A DNA stretch of 64,000 nucleotides from an uncultured Gammaproteobacteria bacterium (GCA_937801655.1 CALMWC010000007.1:1-64000); one strand, 5' to 3'. Positions 26,265 through 35,895 are shown, counted from the first letter of the stretch. Made by a program: numbers and translations. The notes: generated from the sequence alone by a model not told the origin.

Positions 26265-26545
26265 AAGGCAAGAGACATACCAAGGATTGTCGCAAGTATA
26301 ATCAATGCTCTTCTAATTGCGATAGACGATCTTATTATTGGGTCCTGGTCTTTACCATCATTAATTCCAGGCCTCATATGAGGAAATAAAAGATAATCAA
26401 TCCAATAACCCAGAATAGCAGCAAGTGTTACTAAACTTGCTTTATATATAATTACAGGAAGTTGTGCTGGGCTAATTAAAAAAACAGACACTAATAATAG
26501 GGTGGTAATGATGGCGAAAAGACTTCTATTGATTGGTGCTTGCAT
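26261..26545 (-). CDS. small holin-like membrane protein
   Basis: The 94-residue protein has three hydrophobic helices, with a central GYWIDYLLFPHMRPG segment and a C-terminal AIRRALIILATILG segment. This order matches a family of putative phage holins found beside SLT-type endolysins (Phage_holin_8-like: GYWIDR.LFPYARP ... MLRRAIIV). It is the first gene of a two-gene unit with the transglycosylase. No other phage gene lies nearby. The alternative is a host membrane protein of unknown role, but the partner supports a lysis or murein-release function. Confidence 0.65.
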   Translation of the reverse strand: MQAPINRSLFAIITTLLLVSVFLISPAQLPVIIYKASLVTLAAILGYWIDYLLFPHMRPGINDGKDQDPIIRSSIAIRRALIILATILGMSLAL

Positions 26546-26681
26546 AATTATAACCTTCTATTTTAATGATAATACTTTACTAAATTTACATACAGATATG
26601 AAAATGATTATAAAATTATTCTATTTCATATTTCTTAAATGATAGTATACAGAACATAATTTTGTAAAAAGAGAAAGGTAT

Positions 26682-27509
26682 ATGAATAAAGAACTTCCTC
26701 AAGAAATAATCAACTATGCGATAGAAATTACTAGTAGTTTTGGCCTCAAACTGTTGACGGCATTGATTGTAGTAATTGTTGGTAAGCAATTAGTTAAAAT
26801 ACTGCTTAAGGTTATCAAGGTAGCACTGGAGAAAGCTAATACCGAAGAAACCGTTAGAATCTTTATAGCTAATTTACTCAATACTGTGTTTACAGTAATT
26901 ATATTTGTGGCTGCTATCAATCAATTGGGTGTCGAAACTACCTCAATTATTGCTCTTTTAGGTGCGGCTGGTTTAGCGATTGGATTGGCTTTGCAAGGCT
27001 CATTAGCTAATTTTGCAGCTGGAATTCTTATTGTTATTTTTCGACCATATAAAGTGGGTGATTATATAGAAGCCGGCACTAATGTTGGCACAGTTAAAGA
27101 CATACAAATTTTCTCCACTGTTTTAAGAACTCCGGATAATAAGTCCATTGTTGTTCCTAATGGTTCGATAATGGATGGAAGTATTACTAATTATTCCGAA
27201 CAACCCACTCGACGAATAGATATTATTGCAAGTTGCAGTTATGAAGATGACTTGGATAAAGTTAAGGAAGTGCTGCAGACTATACTGGATAATGAAGAGC
27301 GAATACTAACCGAACCTAAACCTCAAATAGCAGTTTCTGAGTTGGCTGAAAGCAGCGTTAATTTTATTGTTAGGCCCTGGGTAAATTCTTCGGATTATCT
27401 TCCTGTAATGTATTCTTTGTTAGAAAATATAAAGAAGACTTTTGATAAAAAAGGGATCTCAATACCCTATCCACAAAGCGATATTCATATTCATGAAAAA
27501 AAGGCATAG
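26682..27509 (+). CDS. mscS: small-conductance mechanosensitive channel (MscS)
   Basis: The 275-residue protein is the compact MscS type. It has three N-terminal helices, the third being the Gly/Ala-rich pore helix GAAGLAIGLALQGSLANFAAGILI, then the beta domain RPYKVGDYIEAG and a C-terminal cage domain. It opens under membrane tension to release solutes on hypo-osmotic shock. AAAG and GAAAGG precede the start. The stop codon overlaps a terminator shared with the converging hydantoinase gene. Confidence 0.94.
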   Translation: MNKELPQEIINYAIEITSSFGLKLLTALIVVIVGKQLVKILLKVIKVALEKANTEETVRIFIANLLNTVFTVIIFVAAINQLGVETTSIIALLGAAGLAIGLALQGSLANFAAGILIVIFRPYKVGDYIEAGTNVGTVKDIQIFSTVLRTPDNKSIVVPNGSIMDGSITNYSEQPTRRIDIIASCSYEDDLDKVKEVLQTILDNEERILTEPKPQIAVSELAESSVNFIVRPWVNSSDYLPVMYSLLENIKKTFDKKGISIPYPQSDIHIHEKKA

Positions 27510-27530
27510 CTCTTAAGAGCTATGCCTTTT
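27496..27530. terminator. bidirectional terminator between mscS and the hydantoinase B gene
   Basis: A perfect 32-base palindrome (27499-27530, centred on CTTAAG) has T-runs on both sides, four on the plus strand and seven on the minus strand (27502-27496). It contains the mscS stop codon and lies 13 bases past the hydantoinase B stop, so it can end both converging transcripts. Confidence 0.85.
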
Positions 27531-27542
27531 GATACTTTAGCC

Positions 27543-29426
27543 TTAAGAAGCGGCTTTTACCCAAGTTTGGAATACTGGATCGCTTGGAGCATCCAAGCCT
27601 GTTTCTGCTTTACATCGTTTTTTGAGTTCAGCAATGCTTTCAAAACCTTTGTCAAACAATTTTGTTTTACCTCTGGCTGCAGACATTTTTGCTCTTAATT
27701 TAGTCGTAGCGGCTTTACTGACACTATAATCAGGTTTTACAATCACACCATAATTATCTTTAGCACCATTTCTTGTTAGCAATCCTGCTTCTACATCAAA
27801 AGCAACTCTTTCAGCAGGTCTTGTGAATGGATCTCCCCAACCACCTCCACCCCAGGTGACATGGTAAAGTGTGTCGCCTTCACAGACTTGTAACCGATCG
27901 CATTTTGAGGGAAGAATTTCAGTATCACCATTTTTTCGTACCAATGTTTTAGTACTTCTAGCGCCTGGATGTCCACCATTTACACCCCATGGATAAGTGA
28001 GCCATCGGTCGTCATGTATCGATACATTACCTGGTTCTAAAAACTTATAGGTGGTTGCTAAAGCATTTCCTCCACGATGAAAGCCTGCTCCTCCTGAATC
28101 AGGAACGGTATAGTATTCTTCTATTACTAAGGGAAAGTAACTTTCAAGAAATTCATTAGGTACGTTGGTAAAGCTGGGCCATAGAGAGTGACCATCAGGA
28201 CCATCTCCCATTGGTTTTCCAGGAACACCACCAAATCCAATCATATAGAGTTGATACCATTCACCGTGTTTGTCGTAGCCTGAATACATTAAATGTGGAC
28301 TGTCTGAAAATCCTGCTGCACAGAGGAAGTCAGGTGCTCCTTGTCCTAATAAACCACCAAGTACGTCAAATATTCTTCCTAATGCATGAGTCCTACATGA
28401 AAGAGCTGCAGGATATTTTGGTTTTAAGATACTGCCATCAGGGATTCTGACTTCCATCAGGTCATAAAAACCATCATTAAACATAATTGCAGGGTCGAAC
28501 ACCATAATCATATAAACACCACAAAACATTTTAAACATCTCTTCATTTAAGAAGAAATTAATTGAACTGGTTGACTGAGGGTCAGTTCCTTCAAAATCAA
28601 AAATAACTTTATCACCTTGTCTCCACATAGCACATTTGATTTTATAAGGACCCATTTCCAAGCCGTCATCACAAATATAGTCTTCAAAGTATTGTTTTTC
28701 AGTAGGCACTGTTGTTTTAATGAGTTTAGCCATCGCTTTTTTGTTACGATCCAGAAGTTCTTCTAGTGCAGAGTAATAAACGTTGTCACCGAATCTTTCT
28801 GCGGCTTCAATAACTCTTTTTTCTGCTGTTCTAATTGACGCTACAATGGCATTGAAATCACTTCTATTCCATTGAGGTAATCTGCAGTTATGAAGTATTA
28901 GCTCAAGCATATCTTCCTGAAGCACATCTTTTTTGTAAATCTTTGTTGGCGGAATTCTAATACCTTCTTCAAAAATCTCTGTTGCATCTGTCGGTAAACT
29001 TCCAGGTACTTTGCCACCCACATCAGTCATATGACCAAACATAGCAGCATAACTGATCAGTCTTCCATCTTTAAAAATAGGTCTAAGAAGAAGCCAATCA
29101 TTATTATGACTGACGGCACCATTACATGAATAAGGATCACTAGTAAGGAACATATCACCTTCTTCGATAGTCCCTTCAAAAGCTTCTTTAAAGCCATGAA
29201 TAAAGCTACCAAATTGTCCTACGACCATCTTACCCTCAAGATTGGCAATCATTGGAAACTCATCACCCTGCTCTCTTATTCCTGGTGACATAGCAGTTCT
29301 AAATAACACTGCATCCATTTCCCATCTGGCTGAGAACATTGCATTTTCTATCACATCAAGAGTGATGGGATCAAGTTTAACTTTTTTGAATGGTTTATTG
29401 TTGGTTTGTATTAATTTTGCTGTCAT
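27543..29426 (-). CDS. hydantoinase B/oxoprolinase family protein
   Basis: This 627-residue subunit has the family blocks SPGIREQGDEFPM, DPYSCNGAVSHNNDWLL, and the C-terminal segment GAGFHRGGNALATTYKFLEPGNVS ... GGGGWGDPF. It works with the HyuA-type subunit encoded 11 bases upstream to open lactam, hydantoin or imide rings, or in carboxylases, using ATP. The family also includes acetone and acetophenone carboxylase subunits, so the substrate cannot be named. It is the second gene in the A-B pair and ends at the bidirectional terminator. Confidence 0.9.
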   Translation of the reverse strand: MTAKLIQTNNKPFKKVKLDPITLDVIENAMFSARWEMDAVLFRTAMSPGIREQGDEFPMIANLEGKMVVGQFGSFIHGFKEAFEGTIEEGDMFLTSDPYSCNGAVSHNNDWLLLRPIFKDGRLISYAAMFGHMTDVGGKVPGSLPTDATEIFEEGIRIPPTKIYKKDVLQEDMLELILHNCRLPQWNRSDFNAIVASIRTAEKRVIEAAERFGDNVYYSALEELLDRNKKAMAKLIKTTVPTEKQYFEDYICDDGLEMGPYKIKCAMWRQGDKVIFDFEGTDPQSTSSINFFLNEEMFKMFCGVYMIMVFDPAIMFNDGFYDLMEVRIPDGSILKPKYPAALSCRTHALGRIFDVLGGLLGQGAPDFLCAAGFSDSPHLMYSGYDKHGEWYQLYMIGFGGVPGKPMGDGPDGHSLWPSFTNVPNEFLESYFPLVIEEYYTVPDSGGAGFHRGGNALATTYKFLEPGNVSIHDDRWLTYPWGVNGGHPGARSTKTLVRKNGDTEILPSKCDRLQVCEGDTLYHVTWGGGGWGDPFTRPAERVAFDVEAGLLTRNGAKDNYGVIVKPDYSVSKAATTKLRAKMSAARGKTKLFDKGFESIAELKKRCKAETGLDAPSDPVFQTWVKAAS

Positions 29427-29437
29427 TTCTTACTCCC

Positions 29438-31510
29438 TTAAGCGTCTGGGTTAATTAGAATGTTGCCGAATTTATCAACTTTGCCATTATGGCCTGATAA
29501 AATTAGTGTCGTTGAATCCATCTCAGTCACAATCGCTGGACCTTGGACAACATTGCCTTGTTTTAATAGCGAACGTCTGTATATCGTAGCTATTTGTTTT
29601 TTTCCTTCCATAAAGACTTCAGCGTTATCATCAATGATTGATTTTTTCGTAGGCTCTTTACTGCCTCTACCAACCGACGGAGCTTTTATACTTAATGCTT
29701 TGTCTTTCACTACAGCCCTAAGGTTTACTAATTCTTTTTCAGCATCCAAAGAGAATGTAAAGAGTTGTTCATGCTGAACATCAAACTTATCACCAATAGC
29801 ATCAAGCCCTTTCTTTTTAAGATCCGATAACTCAAAATCTACTGTGATAGTAAGGCCCTGGCCATGATATCTAATATCAACTTGAAAAGAGGTTGATCTA
29901 TTTTTCTTAGGAGAGCCCTCAGCATCCAATGTTTTAGAGGCTTTCTTTTCAAGATCAGTAAAGATCTTTACTACTTCTTGTTTACTAGTGTCTTTAAATT
30001 TTCTAATAAATGACATAGACGATTCATCTTGAATATTAGTTGTAACATCACCATAAGCACATAGTACGCCTGGTCCTGGCGGTATGATTACTGGCCAAGA
30101 ATTAATTAGCTTACCAAGAGCATTGGCATGCAATGGACCGGCTCCACCAAAACCAATTAAAGCAAACTCTCTTGGATCGTATCCTTTCTCAACGGAAACC
30201 AATCGAAGTGCGCCATACATAGTTTCATTTACAATATCAATGATACCTTCAGCTGCTTTATTCATAGATAATCCTAATGCACGTCCTATGGGTTTTACTG
30301 AGTCTTGAGCTAGATCTTTTCTTATCTTCCATTCCGAGTCTCCACCCAACTCAACTCCTGATGGCATATAACCTAAAACTACATTGGCATCAGTTACTGT
30401 GGGTTCTGTACCCCCTTTATTGTAAGCCGCAGGACCAGGTTCTGCTCCTGCACTTTGAGGACCTACTCTTAATGCACCGGTTAGTTCAGGTACATGAGCA
30501 ATAGAACCTCCGCCTGCACCCACCGTTCTCACATCAACAGAGGAAGCACGAACAGTCACATCTCCTACTGTTGTTTCTCTACTTTGTTCAGCAACTCCAT
30601 CTTTTACCAGTGATACATCAGTGGATGTTCCACCCATATCAAAAGTTAGAAGATTTTCATAACCTGCTTGTTTAGCAATCCAAATAGCACCAGTTACGCC
30701 TCCTGCAGGTCCACTCATCAATAGATTTACAGGCGAATCTGAAGATGCTTTTGCAGAGGCTAATCCACCGTCTGATCTTAGAATTTGTAACTTGATGTCT
30801 TTTCTCATTTTCTTCAGACCATTTTGAAGGTTCTTAACATACTCAGCCACCTTTGGTCTGACATATGAGTTAGCTACAGTCGTTATTGTTCTTTCATATT
30901 CTTGCATTTCTGGAACAACTTCTGATGAAAGAGAAACAGGAATCTTTGGCAATAATTTTTTCTTTCTTATTTGTGTTCTAATTTCTTTTTCATGCTTGTC
31001 ATTAGCAAAAGAATTTATTAACGAAACGGTTATTGCTTCAATTCCTTTTTTAGATAATTCTTTAATGTCATTAGCAAGTTTCCCTACTTTCAAACTGGAA
31101 ATAACCTCACCTTTTGCTGACATCCTTTCATCAGCTTCAATAGTCAGAGCTAATGGTGCTAAAGGATCACTTTTATTGTAGATAACCCAACCACCTAAAC
31201 CACCTGGTACAAAGGATCTTGCGATCTGCAGAACCTGACGATAACCTTTAGTTGTTATAAGACCTACTTTTGCTCCTGTACCGGTTAAGATCGTATTTGT
31301 TGCAACTGTTGTACCATGCATTACAGAAGTGATCTCACCTGGCTCAATACTCGCCTTCTCGCAAACCTTGTGAATACCATTGAAAACACCTCTTGAAGAA
31401 TCATCCGGTGTACTGGGAACTTTTGCTGTATGAAGTGCCCCTGTTTTTTCGTTGACTAAAAGAAGGTCAGTGAATGTTCCTCCTACATCAACACCTAGTC
31501 GATAGCTCAT
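29438..31510 (-). CDS. hydantoinase A/oxoprolinase family protein
   Basis: The 690-residue protein starts YRLGVDVGGTFTDLLLVNEKTG, the ATP-binding strand of the HyuA/oxoprolinase family, followed by VMHGTTVATNTILTGTG, the central LMSGPAGGVTGAIWIAKQAGYENLLTFDMGGTSTDVSLV and GFGGAGPLHA. All three nucleotide-fold motifs are intact. It forms the ATP-dependent half of a two-subunit ring-opening enzyme or carboxylase with the HyuB-type protein downstream. An HMG-CoA lyase-like gene lies 121 bases upstream on the same strand. Confidence 0.92.
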   Translation of the reverse strand: MSYRLGVDVGGTFTDLLLVNEKTGALHTAKVPSTPDDSSRGVFNGIHKVCEKASIEPGEITSVMHGTTVATNTILTGTGAKVGLITTKGYRQVLQIARSFVPGGLGGWVIYNKSDPLAPLALTIEADERMSAKGEVISSLKVGKLANDIKELSKKGIEAITVSLINSFANDKHEKEIRTQIRKKKLLPKIPVSLSSEVVPEMQEYERTITTVANSYVRPKVAEYVKNLQNGLKKMRKDIKLQILRSDGGLASAKASSDSPVNLLMSGPAGGVTGAIWIAKQAGYENLLTFDMGGTSTDVSLVKDGVAEQSRETTVGDVTVRASSVDVRTVGAGGGSIAHVPELTGALRVGPQSAGAEPGPAAYNKGGTEPTVTDANVVLGYMPSGVELGGDSEWKIRKDLAQDSVKPIGRALGLSMNKAAEGIIDIVNETMYGALRLVSVEKGYDPREFALIGFGGAGPLHANALGKLINSWPVIIPPGPGVLCAYGDVTTNIQDESSMSFIRKFKDTSKQEVVKIFTDLEKKASKTLDAEGSPKKNRSTSFQVDIRYHGQGLTITVDFELSDLKKKGLDAIGDKFDVQHEQLFTFSLDAEKELVNLRAVVKDKALSIKAPSVGRGSKEPTKKSIIDDNAEVFMEGKKQIATIYRRSLLKQGNVVQGPAIVTEMDSTTLILSGHNGKVDKFGNILINPDA

Positions 31511-31631
31511 TTTCTCTCCTAAATTTTACTTGTTTGTTCTAAAGAATATTTTATCTTAAATTTACTATTCCTGAATTCTACTAAACCAGATTTAACAGTT
31601 ATCTTTTAAGTTTAGATGGATAATAATACTT

Positions 31632-32546
31632 TTATTGGAAATTTATTTCAGCATTTTCTGGAAAAATTCCTGCTTTAGGAACCATGGCTGGAACCGAATG
31701 CTCTAATTTTTCTTCTAACCATTCGGAGGTGCTAACAATTTGCTTTAAATTTACACCTGTTTCAATACCCGATCTGTCAAGCATATAAAGTAAGTCATCC
31801 ATAGGAATATTGCCAGTAGCTTTCGGTGCGAATGGACAACCACCAATGCCTCCTGTGGAGGCATCAATAATAGTGACACCCGCTTCAATAGCAGCAGCAG
31901 CATTAGCTAGACCTGTATTCCTAGTGTTATGCAGATGTGTTCTAAGAGGAATATTAGGCGCTAATTCTTTAATAAGCGAAAAGGTCTTTTTAACCTGATT
32001 GGGAACAGCAACACCAACTGAATCAGCTAATCCTAGAATATTGGGTTCACCTTCAAGGACTTTTTCAGCAATGGAAGCAATGAGTTCAGGATCAACTTCA
32101 CCTTCGTAAGGGCAACCAAAGGAACAGGCGATAATTACATTGGTTCTAATGCCTGCTGATTTTGCATCGGATGCTATTCTAAGCCAATTATCGATAGATT
32201 CTTGTGTGACTACATTTTGATTTTTCATATTATATGTATCAGTACTGACTATCACCATCCCCACTTCATCAATGCCACAATCTCGAGCTCTTTCGAAACC
32301 TCGTTGATTCATAATTAATCCAATATAAGAAACATCATCACGGTCAGGAAGGCTTTCTACTAACTTTTCAGCATCAGCCATTTGCGGTACTTTTTTTGGA
32401 TGCACAAAGCTGGTTACTTCAATTTGTTTAATTCCAGCATCCATTGTTTTAATTATAAAATCTCTTTTAACATCTGTTGGAAGTATTTTTGGCTCGCTTT
32501 GCAATCCATCTCTTGGTCCTACTTCAAGTAGTGAAACTTTACTCAC
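31632..32546 (-). CDS. hydroxymethylglutaryl-CoA lyase-type protein
   Basis: The 304-residue TIM barrel of the HMG-CoA lyase/DRE-TIM family has EVGPRDGLQSEP near residues 8-19 with the catalytic Arg-Asp, THLHNTRNTG metal-binding histidines, and the HMGCL loop GGIGGCPFAPKATGNIPMDDL with its Cys. It splits HMG-CoA to acetyl-CoA and acetoacetate, the last step of leucine catabolism, though family members can act on other 3-hydroxyacyl-CoA substrates. No other leucine-degradation gene is present here. Its neighbours (HyuAB, a VOC protein and a TonB receptor) suggest a broader organic-acid degradation role. Confidence 0.9.
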   Translation of the reverse strand: MSKVSLLEVGPRDGLQSEPKILPTDVKRDFIIKTMDAGIKQIEVTSFVHPKKVPQMADAEKLVESLPDRDDVSYIGLIMNQRGFERARDCGIDEVGMVIVSTDTYNMKNQNVVTQESIDNWLRIASDAKSAGIRTNVIIACSFGCPYEGEVDPELIASIAEKVLEGEPNILGLADSVGVAVPNQVKKTFSLIKELAPNIPLRTHLHNTRNTGLANAAAAIEAGVTIIDASTGGIGGCPFAPKATGNIPMDDLLYMLDRSGIETGVNLKQIVSTSEWLEEKLEHSVPAMVPKAGIFPENAEINFQ

Positions 32547-32635
32547 AAAATATCTCCTTTATAAGATTTAATATTTGATATGCAAGTGTATACAAATATT
32601 ATGATATTCTCTATTTTTTAGATACGAGGTTTAAG

Positions 32636-33505
32636 ATGGATATTGGAAGAATATCAGCAATCACTATTGGTGCATCTGATCTTGATATTATGGAGCAAAC
32701 TTATTCTAAATATTTGGGATATCGTTCCATAAAGACAGGTTTTATAACTCATGATGAAGCTCATAACTGGGGAGCTGAAAAATTAGTTGATGCTCCTTAT
32801 ATAATTATGCAGCCTGAAAAATCAGATGACTTTTCGTTTCGTTTCGTTTTGCAACCCAATCAATCTAATTATATTCCTTTTAAGTCTTATGGCTGGAATG
32901 CTGCTGAGGTGATTGTAGAGAATGTGGATGAATTGGAAGAAATTATACGAGAGTCACCATTTGAGATTATCGGTCCGCCAGCAGACCTATCATTCACAAG
33001 TGATATAAGAGCAATGCAAGTTATAGGCCCAGCTCAGGAAATACTTTATCTAACTCAATTTAAAAGAAAAATTGAAGAATTTGATAGTCCCATTCCCAGA
33101 TGCAGTGTTGATCAAACATTCATTGTAATTTTGGCAGGTAAGTCGATCAATTCCATGCAGGATTATTATTCAAATTTATTTAACTTAGAAAAAGCACCAA
33201 TTATGGAATCTAGGATTCGCTCGATATCAAAGGCTTTTAATTTACCTGAAAGTACAAAATACAATGCTGCTGCAATTGCAATCAGGGATCAATGCTTAAT
33301 TGAATTGGATGAAATGCCAAAAGAAGCATCGGAAAGATCTGTTTCGCAAGGTTACTTATCGCCAGGCATATCGATAGTTTCATTTAAGTTGTATGACCGA
33401 AATAAAATGATCAATAGTTATCAATCTCACTTGCCTAACTTAGAACAATCCAAATGTGTGATTGAACGCGGATTGAATAATGAGCTAATAGAACTGATTT
33501 ACTAA
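32636..33505 (+). CDS. two-domain VOC-superfamily protein, paralog B
   Basis: The 289-residue protein aligns over its full length with the VOC protein at 6907: YGWNAAEVIVENVDEL, IRAMQVIGPAQEILYLTQF and a second half with VDQTFIVILAGKS ... CLIELDEMP match residue blocks there. It therefore has the same two-module layout. The C-terminus is shorter and ends without the GPAGEWIEL strand of the other copy, with LNNELIELIY instead. The metal ligands are not obvious. It is divergent from the HMG-CoA lyase gene (89 bases between) and upstream of a TonB receptor. Confidence 0.75.
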   Translation: MDIGRISAITIGASDLDIMEQTYSKYLGYRSIKTGFITHDEAHNWGAEKLVDAPYIIMQPEKSDDFSFRFVLQPNQSNYIPFKSYGWNAAEVIVENVDELEEIIRESPFEIIGPPADLSFTSDIRAMQVIGPAQEILYLTQFKRKIEEFDSPIPRCSVDQTFIVILAGKSINSMQDYYSNLFNLEKAPIMESRIRSISKAFNLPESTKYNAAAIAIRDQCLIELDEMPKEASERSVSQGYLSPGISIVSFKLYDRNKMINSYQSHLPNLEQSKCVIERGLNNELIELIY

Positions 33506-33556
33506 TAAAATTAGAATAATTAAAGTTTAAGATTTATCATTTTATTTGCATTAGTT

Positions 33557-33586
33557 TTTACAATTTGATCTATTCTGCTGTAGAAT
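33557..33586 (+). promoter_or_regulatory. candidate sigma-70 promoter of the TonB receptor
   Basis: TTTACA (33557-33562) and TAGAAT (33581-33586) are 18 bases apart, with the receptor start at 33620 and GGGGAA just before it. The spacing to the start codon is short but suitable. Confidence 0.45.
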
Positions 33587-33619
33587 TTACATACTTAATT
33601 ATATACGGGGAAATAGATA

Positions 33620-35830
33620 ATGAAGCAGAATATAAAACTATCGATATTTTCATTGATTGCAGCGTCACTAATACTAACATTAGATGTCTATGCTCAAAAT
33701 GAAGGTGGCCTAGAAGAGATTGTGGTTACAGCTCAAAAAAGATCTGAATCTTTGCAAGAAGTACCCATTTCTATCCAGGTTTTTTCATCCGATGATATCG
33801 AACGTCTCGCAGTTACAAATACAATTGACTTAGTGAGAAATGTACCGGGTATGGTTGGTGTTACTAATGTGGGTCTACCACAAGCAGCAGCATATTTCAT
33901 AAGAGGTATAGGGCAAGATGAATCCGTATCAACTCTTGATCCGGCAGTAGGAACTTTTGTTGATGGCGTCTTTTTATCAAGACAAATTGCTAACAATTCA
34001 AGATTGTATGATATTGAGAGCGTTGAAGTCCTGAAAGGACCACAAGGTACTTTGTATGGAAGAAGCACTACGGGTGGTGCAGTTCGTATTATTACCAAGA
34101 AGCCAACTGAGGAAACTGAAGGCTGGTTTGATATTGCGTATGGTGAATACAACACTATAGAAGCTTCTGGAAAACTTAATTTTCCATTAGCTGATAATCT
34201 CTTCGCTAAGGTAACCACTTTCTATATTGATCAAGAAGATGGATTTCTACAGAATGTCACCTTGAATAAAGACCAGTGGAAAAGAGATGCCAGAGGCGCC
34301 AGAGCACAACTAATGTATGTTCCTAATGATCGCACAGAGATTTTATTCTCAGCAGAGTACTCTCAAGATGATACTGGAGGAGCTCAAGGCTCTAATAAAC
34401 TGAGCGCTTGTTGTGGAGATGATTTATTTGTAGTTGAGAGTGGATTGGAAAATACTTGGGCCAGTACTGAATTAATGGCCTTGAGTGTGAAAGCAACAAT
34501 GGATTTTGATAATTTCCAAATGGAAGTCATTGCTGCTGATCGTGATTTGGATCATAGCTTCAATAATGATTATTCCGACCAAATCGTTCCTGCTTACTCC
34601 ATTCCAAACCTGAGTAATCATCAGCAAACCAGTCTTGAGATTAATTTTACAGGCGAAGTCGATGGTGCCAATTATCCAGGAATCCAATGGGCTGTAGGCG
34701 CATCATATTATGACGATGATAATGCTGTTCTTTTTGGCGATGCTTTATTCCTTTTTGGTGGAGCAGTGGCTGGAACATTCATGAGAGATCTAACCAACGT
34801 CACAGAAGCTCGAGCAATATATGCTGATATCTCAGTTGAACTCGGCGGTGGATGGGGCATAACAGCGGGTGGAAGACTCACTAAAGATGAACGAGAAGTT
34901 AATGTAGAACAGTTTTTAGACTTAAATGGCGTTCCATGGCAAGCCAGAACACGAGCTAATTTTATGGATCGAAGTGGATGGTTATCAACAGCGGCTATAG
35001 GTCAACCTTTTGATAATGCAACGGTTGAAGCACTTGGTACTAAAACTAAGCTTGAAGCTGATGAATTCACAAGTCGTGTTGTTCTGGACTATAAGAAGTC
35101 AGAGGATCTTATGTTCTATGCCAGTATTGCTGATAGTTTTAAGGGCGGTGGCTGGGCATCAAGAGTTACAGCTGCTGGTGATTTTAAAGATCTTAAGCCT
35201 GAATTTGTCACCAACTTTGAAATGGGAATGAAAAGTGAGTGGGCTAACGATACCGTTAGAGTGAATCTTACTTATTTCAGTGCAGATTATACGGATCTTC
35301 AAATCACAGCGATTGATCAAAATACTGGAGCCTTTGTTTATTCTAATAAAGCCGATGCATCGGTTGATGGAATAGAAGGTGAATTTGTATATATAGCATC
35401 AGACAATCTTACCCTGTTTGCTAACCTTTCAACACTTGAAGGCAATTACACTGATTTAAGACCAGGAGCTGAAGGACTTGCGACTAAAGAATTAAAAAGA
35501 ACTCCAGATTTCTCATATCGCTATGGTTTATTATACGATCAAGCTATTGAGTCAGGAGAGGTAGGTGTGACTGCAGTTATCAATAAAACAGATGAGTATT
35601 TCAGCAATCAAAACAATACTCCCAATGGTTACAGACCAGCAGTGAGCAAGCTTGATTTTACAGTTACTTATCGACCTAATGATGGTGACTGGAGATTGAT
35701 AGCAAGTTGTAATAACTGTACTGATGAGAGGAATGCTAACTCCACTCTTGATTTTGGTACCTTAGGTTTTGTCACTCAATTCCAAGATATGCCAAGATTA
35801 TGGAGAGTCTCATATCGATACGATTTCTAA
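33620..35830 (+). CDS. TonB-dependent outer-membrane receptor, intact
   Basis: The 736-residue protein has a signal peptide ending at VYA (residue 25), a TonB-box-like GLEEIVVTAQKRSESLQEVPISIQVF, a plug domain with DGVFLSRQ, YDIESVEVLKGPQGTLYGRSTTGGAVRIITKKP, and a 22-strand-type barrel ending in LWRVSYRYDF with a terminal aromatic. It takes up a scarce nutrient across the outer membrane using energy from the TonB complex, possibly the one encoded at 37220-42711. The substrate is unknown; this plug type covers siderophores, vitamins, oligosaccharides and plant-type compounds. A strong terminator follows. Confidence 0.95.
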   Translation: MKQNIKLSIFSLIAASLILTLDVYAQNEGGLEEIVVTAQKRSESLQEVPISIQVFSSDDIERLAVTNTIDLVRNVPGMVGVTNVGLPQAAAYFIRGIGQDESVSTLDPAVGTFVDGVFLSRQIANNSRLYDIESVEVLKGPQGTLYGRSTTGGAVRIITKKPTEETEGWFDIAYGEYNTIEASGKLNFPLADNLFAKVTTFYIDQEDGFLQNVTLNKDQWKRDARGARAQLMYVPNDRTEILFSAEYSQDDTGGAQGSNKLSACCGDDLFVVESGLENTWASTELMALSVKATMDFDNFQMEVIAADRDLDHSFNNDYSDQIVPAYSIPNLSNHQQTSLEINFTGEVDGANYPGIQWAVGASYYDDDNAVLFGDALFLFGGAVAGTFMRDLTNVTEARAIYADISVELGGGWGITAGGRLTKDEREVNVEQFLDLNGVPWQARTRANFMDRSGWLSTAAIGQPFDNATVEALGTKTKLEADEFTSRVVLDYKKSEDLMFYASIADSFKGGGWASRVTAAGDFKDLKPEFVTNFEMGMKSEWANDTVRVNLTYFSADYTDLQITAIDQNTGAFVYSNKADASVDGIEGEFVYIASDNLTLFANLSTLEGNYTDLRPGAEGLATKELKRTPDFSYRYGLLYDQAIESGEVGVTAVINKTDEYFSNQNNTPNGYRPAVSKLDFTVTYRPNDGDWRLIASCNNCTDERNANSTLDFGTLGFVTQFQDMPRLWRVSYRYDF

Positions 35831-35861
35831 ATAATAATTTTAGATAATTGTTAATATAATT

Positions 35862-35887
35862 GGCCGGTAGCGATACCGGCCTTTTTT
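35862..35887 (+). terminator. Rho-independent terminator after the TonB receptor
   Basis: An 8-bp GC-rich stem (GGCCGGTA/TACCGGCC, 35862-35869 and 35874-35881) with a GCGA tetraloop is followed by six T residues. It lies 31 bases past the receptor stop and 9 bases before the TauE start. Confidence 0.92.
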
Positions 35888-35895
35888 ATTAATGA

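Noticed and set aside
25671-26545. Intact prophage
   Set aside because: Only a holin-like and a transglycosylase gene are present. No integrase, capsid, tail, terminase or repressor gene or attachment repeat was seen around.
26600-26640. Fur-box-like AT-rich sequence upstream of mscS
   Set aside because: The match to the Fur consensus is poor and the region is simply AT-rich, so no operator is claimed.
27543-31510. Acetone carboxylase
   Set aside because: The A and B subunits are related to it, but the small gamma subunit gene is not present beside them, so only the family name is given.
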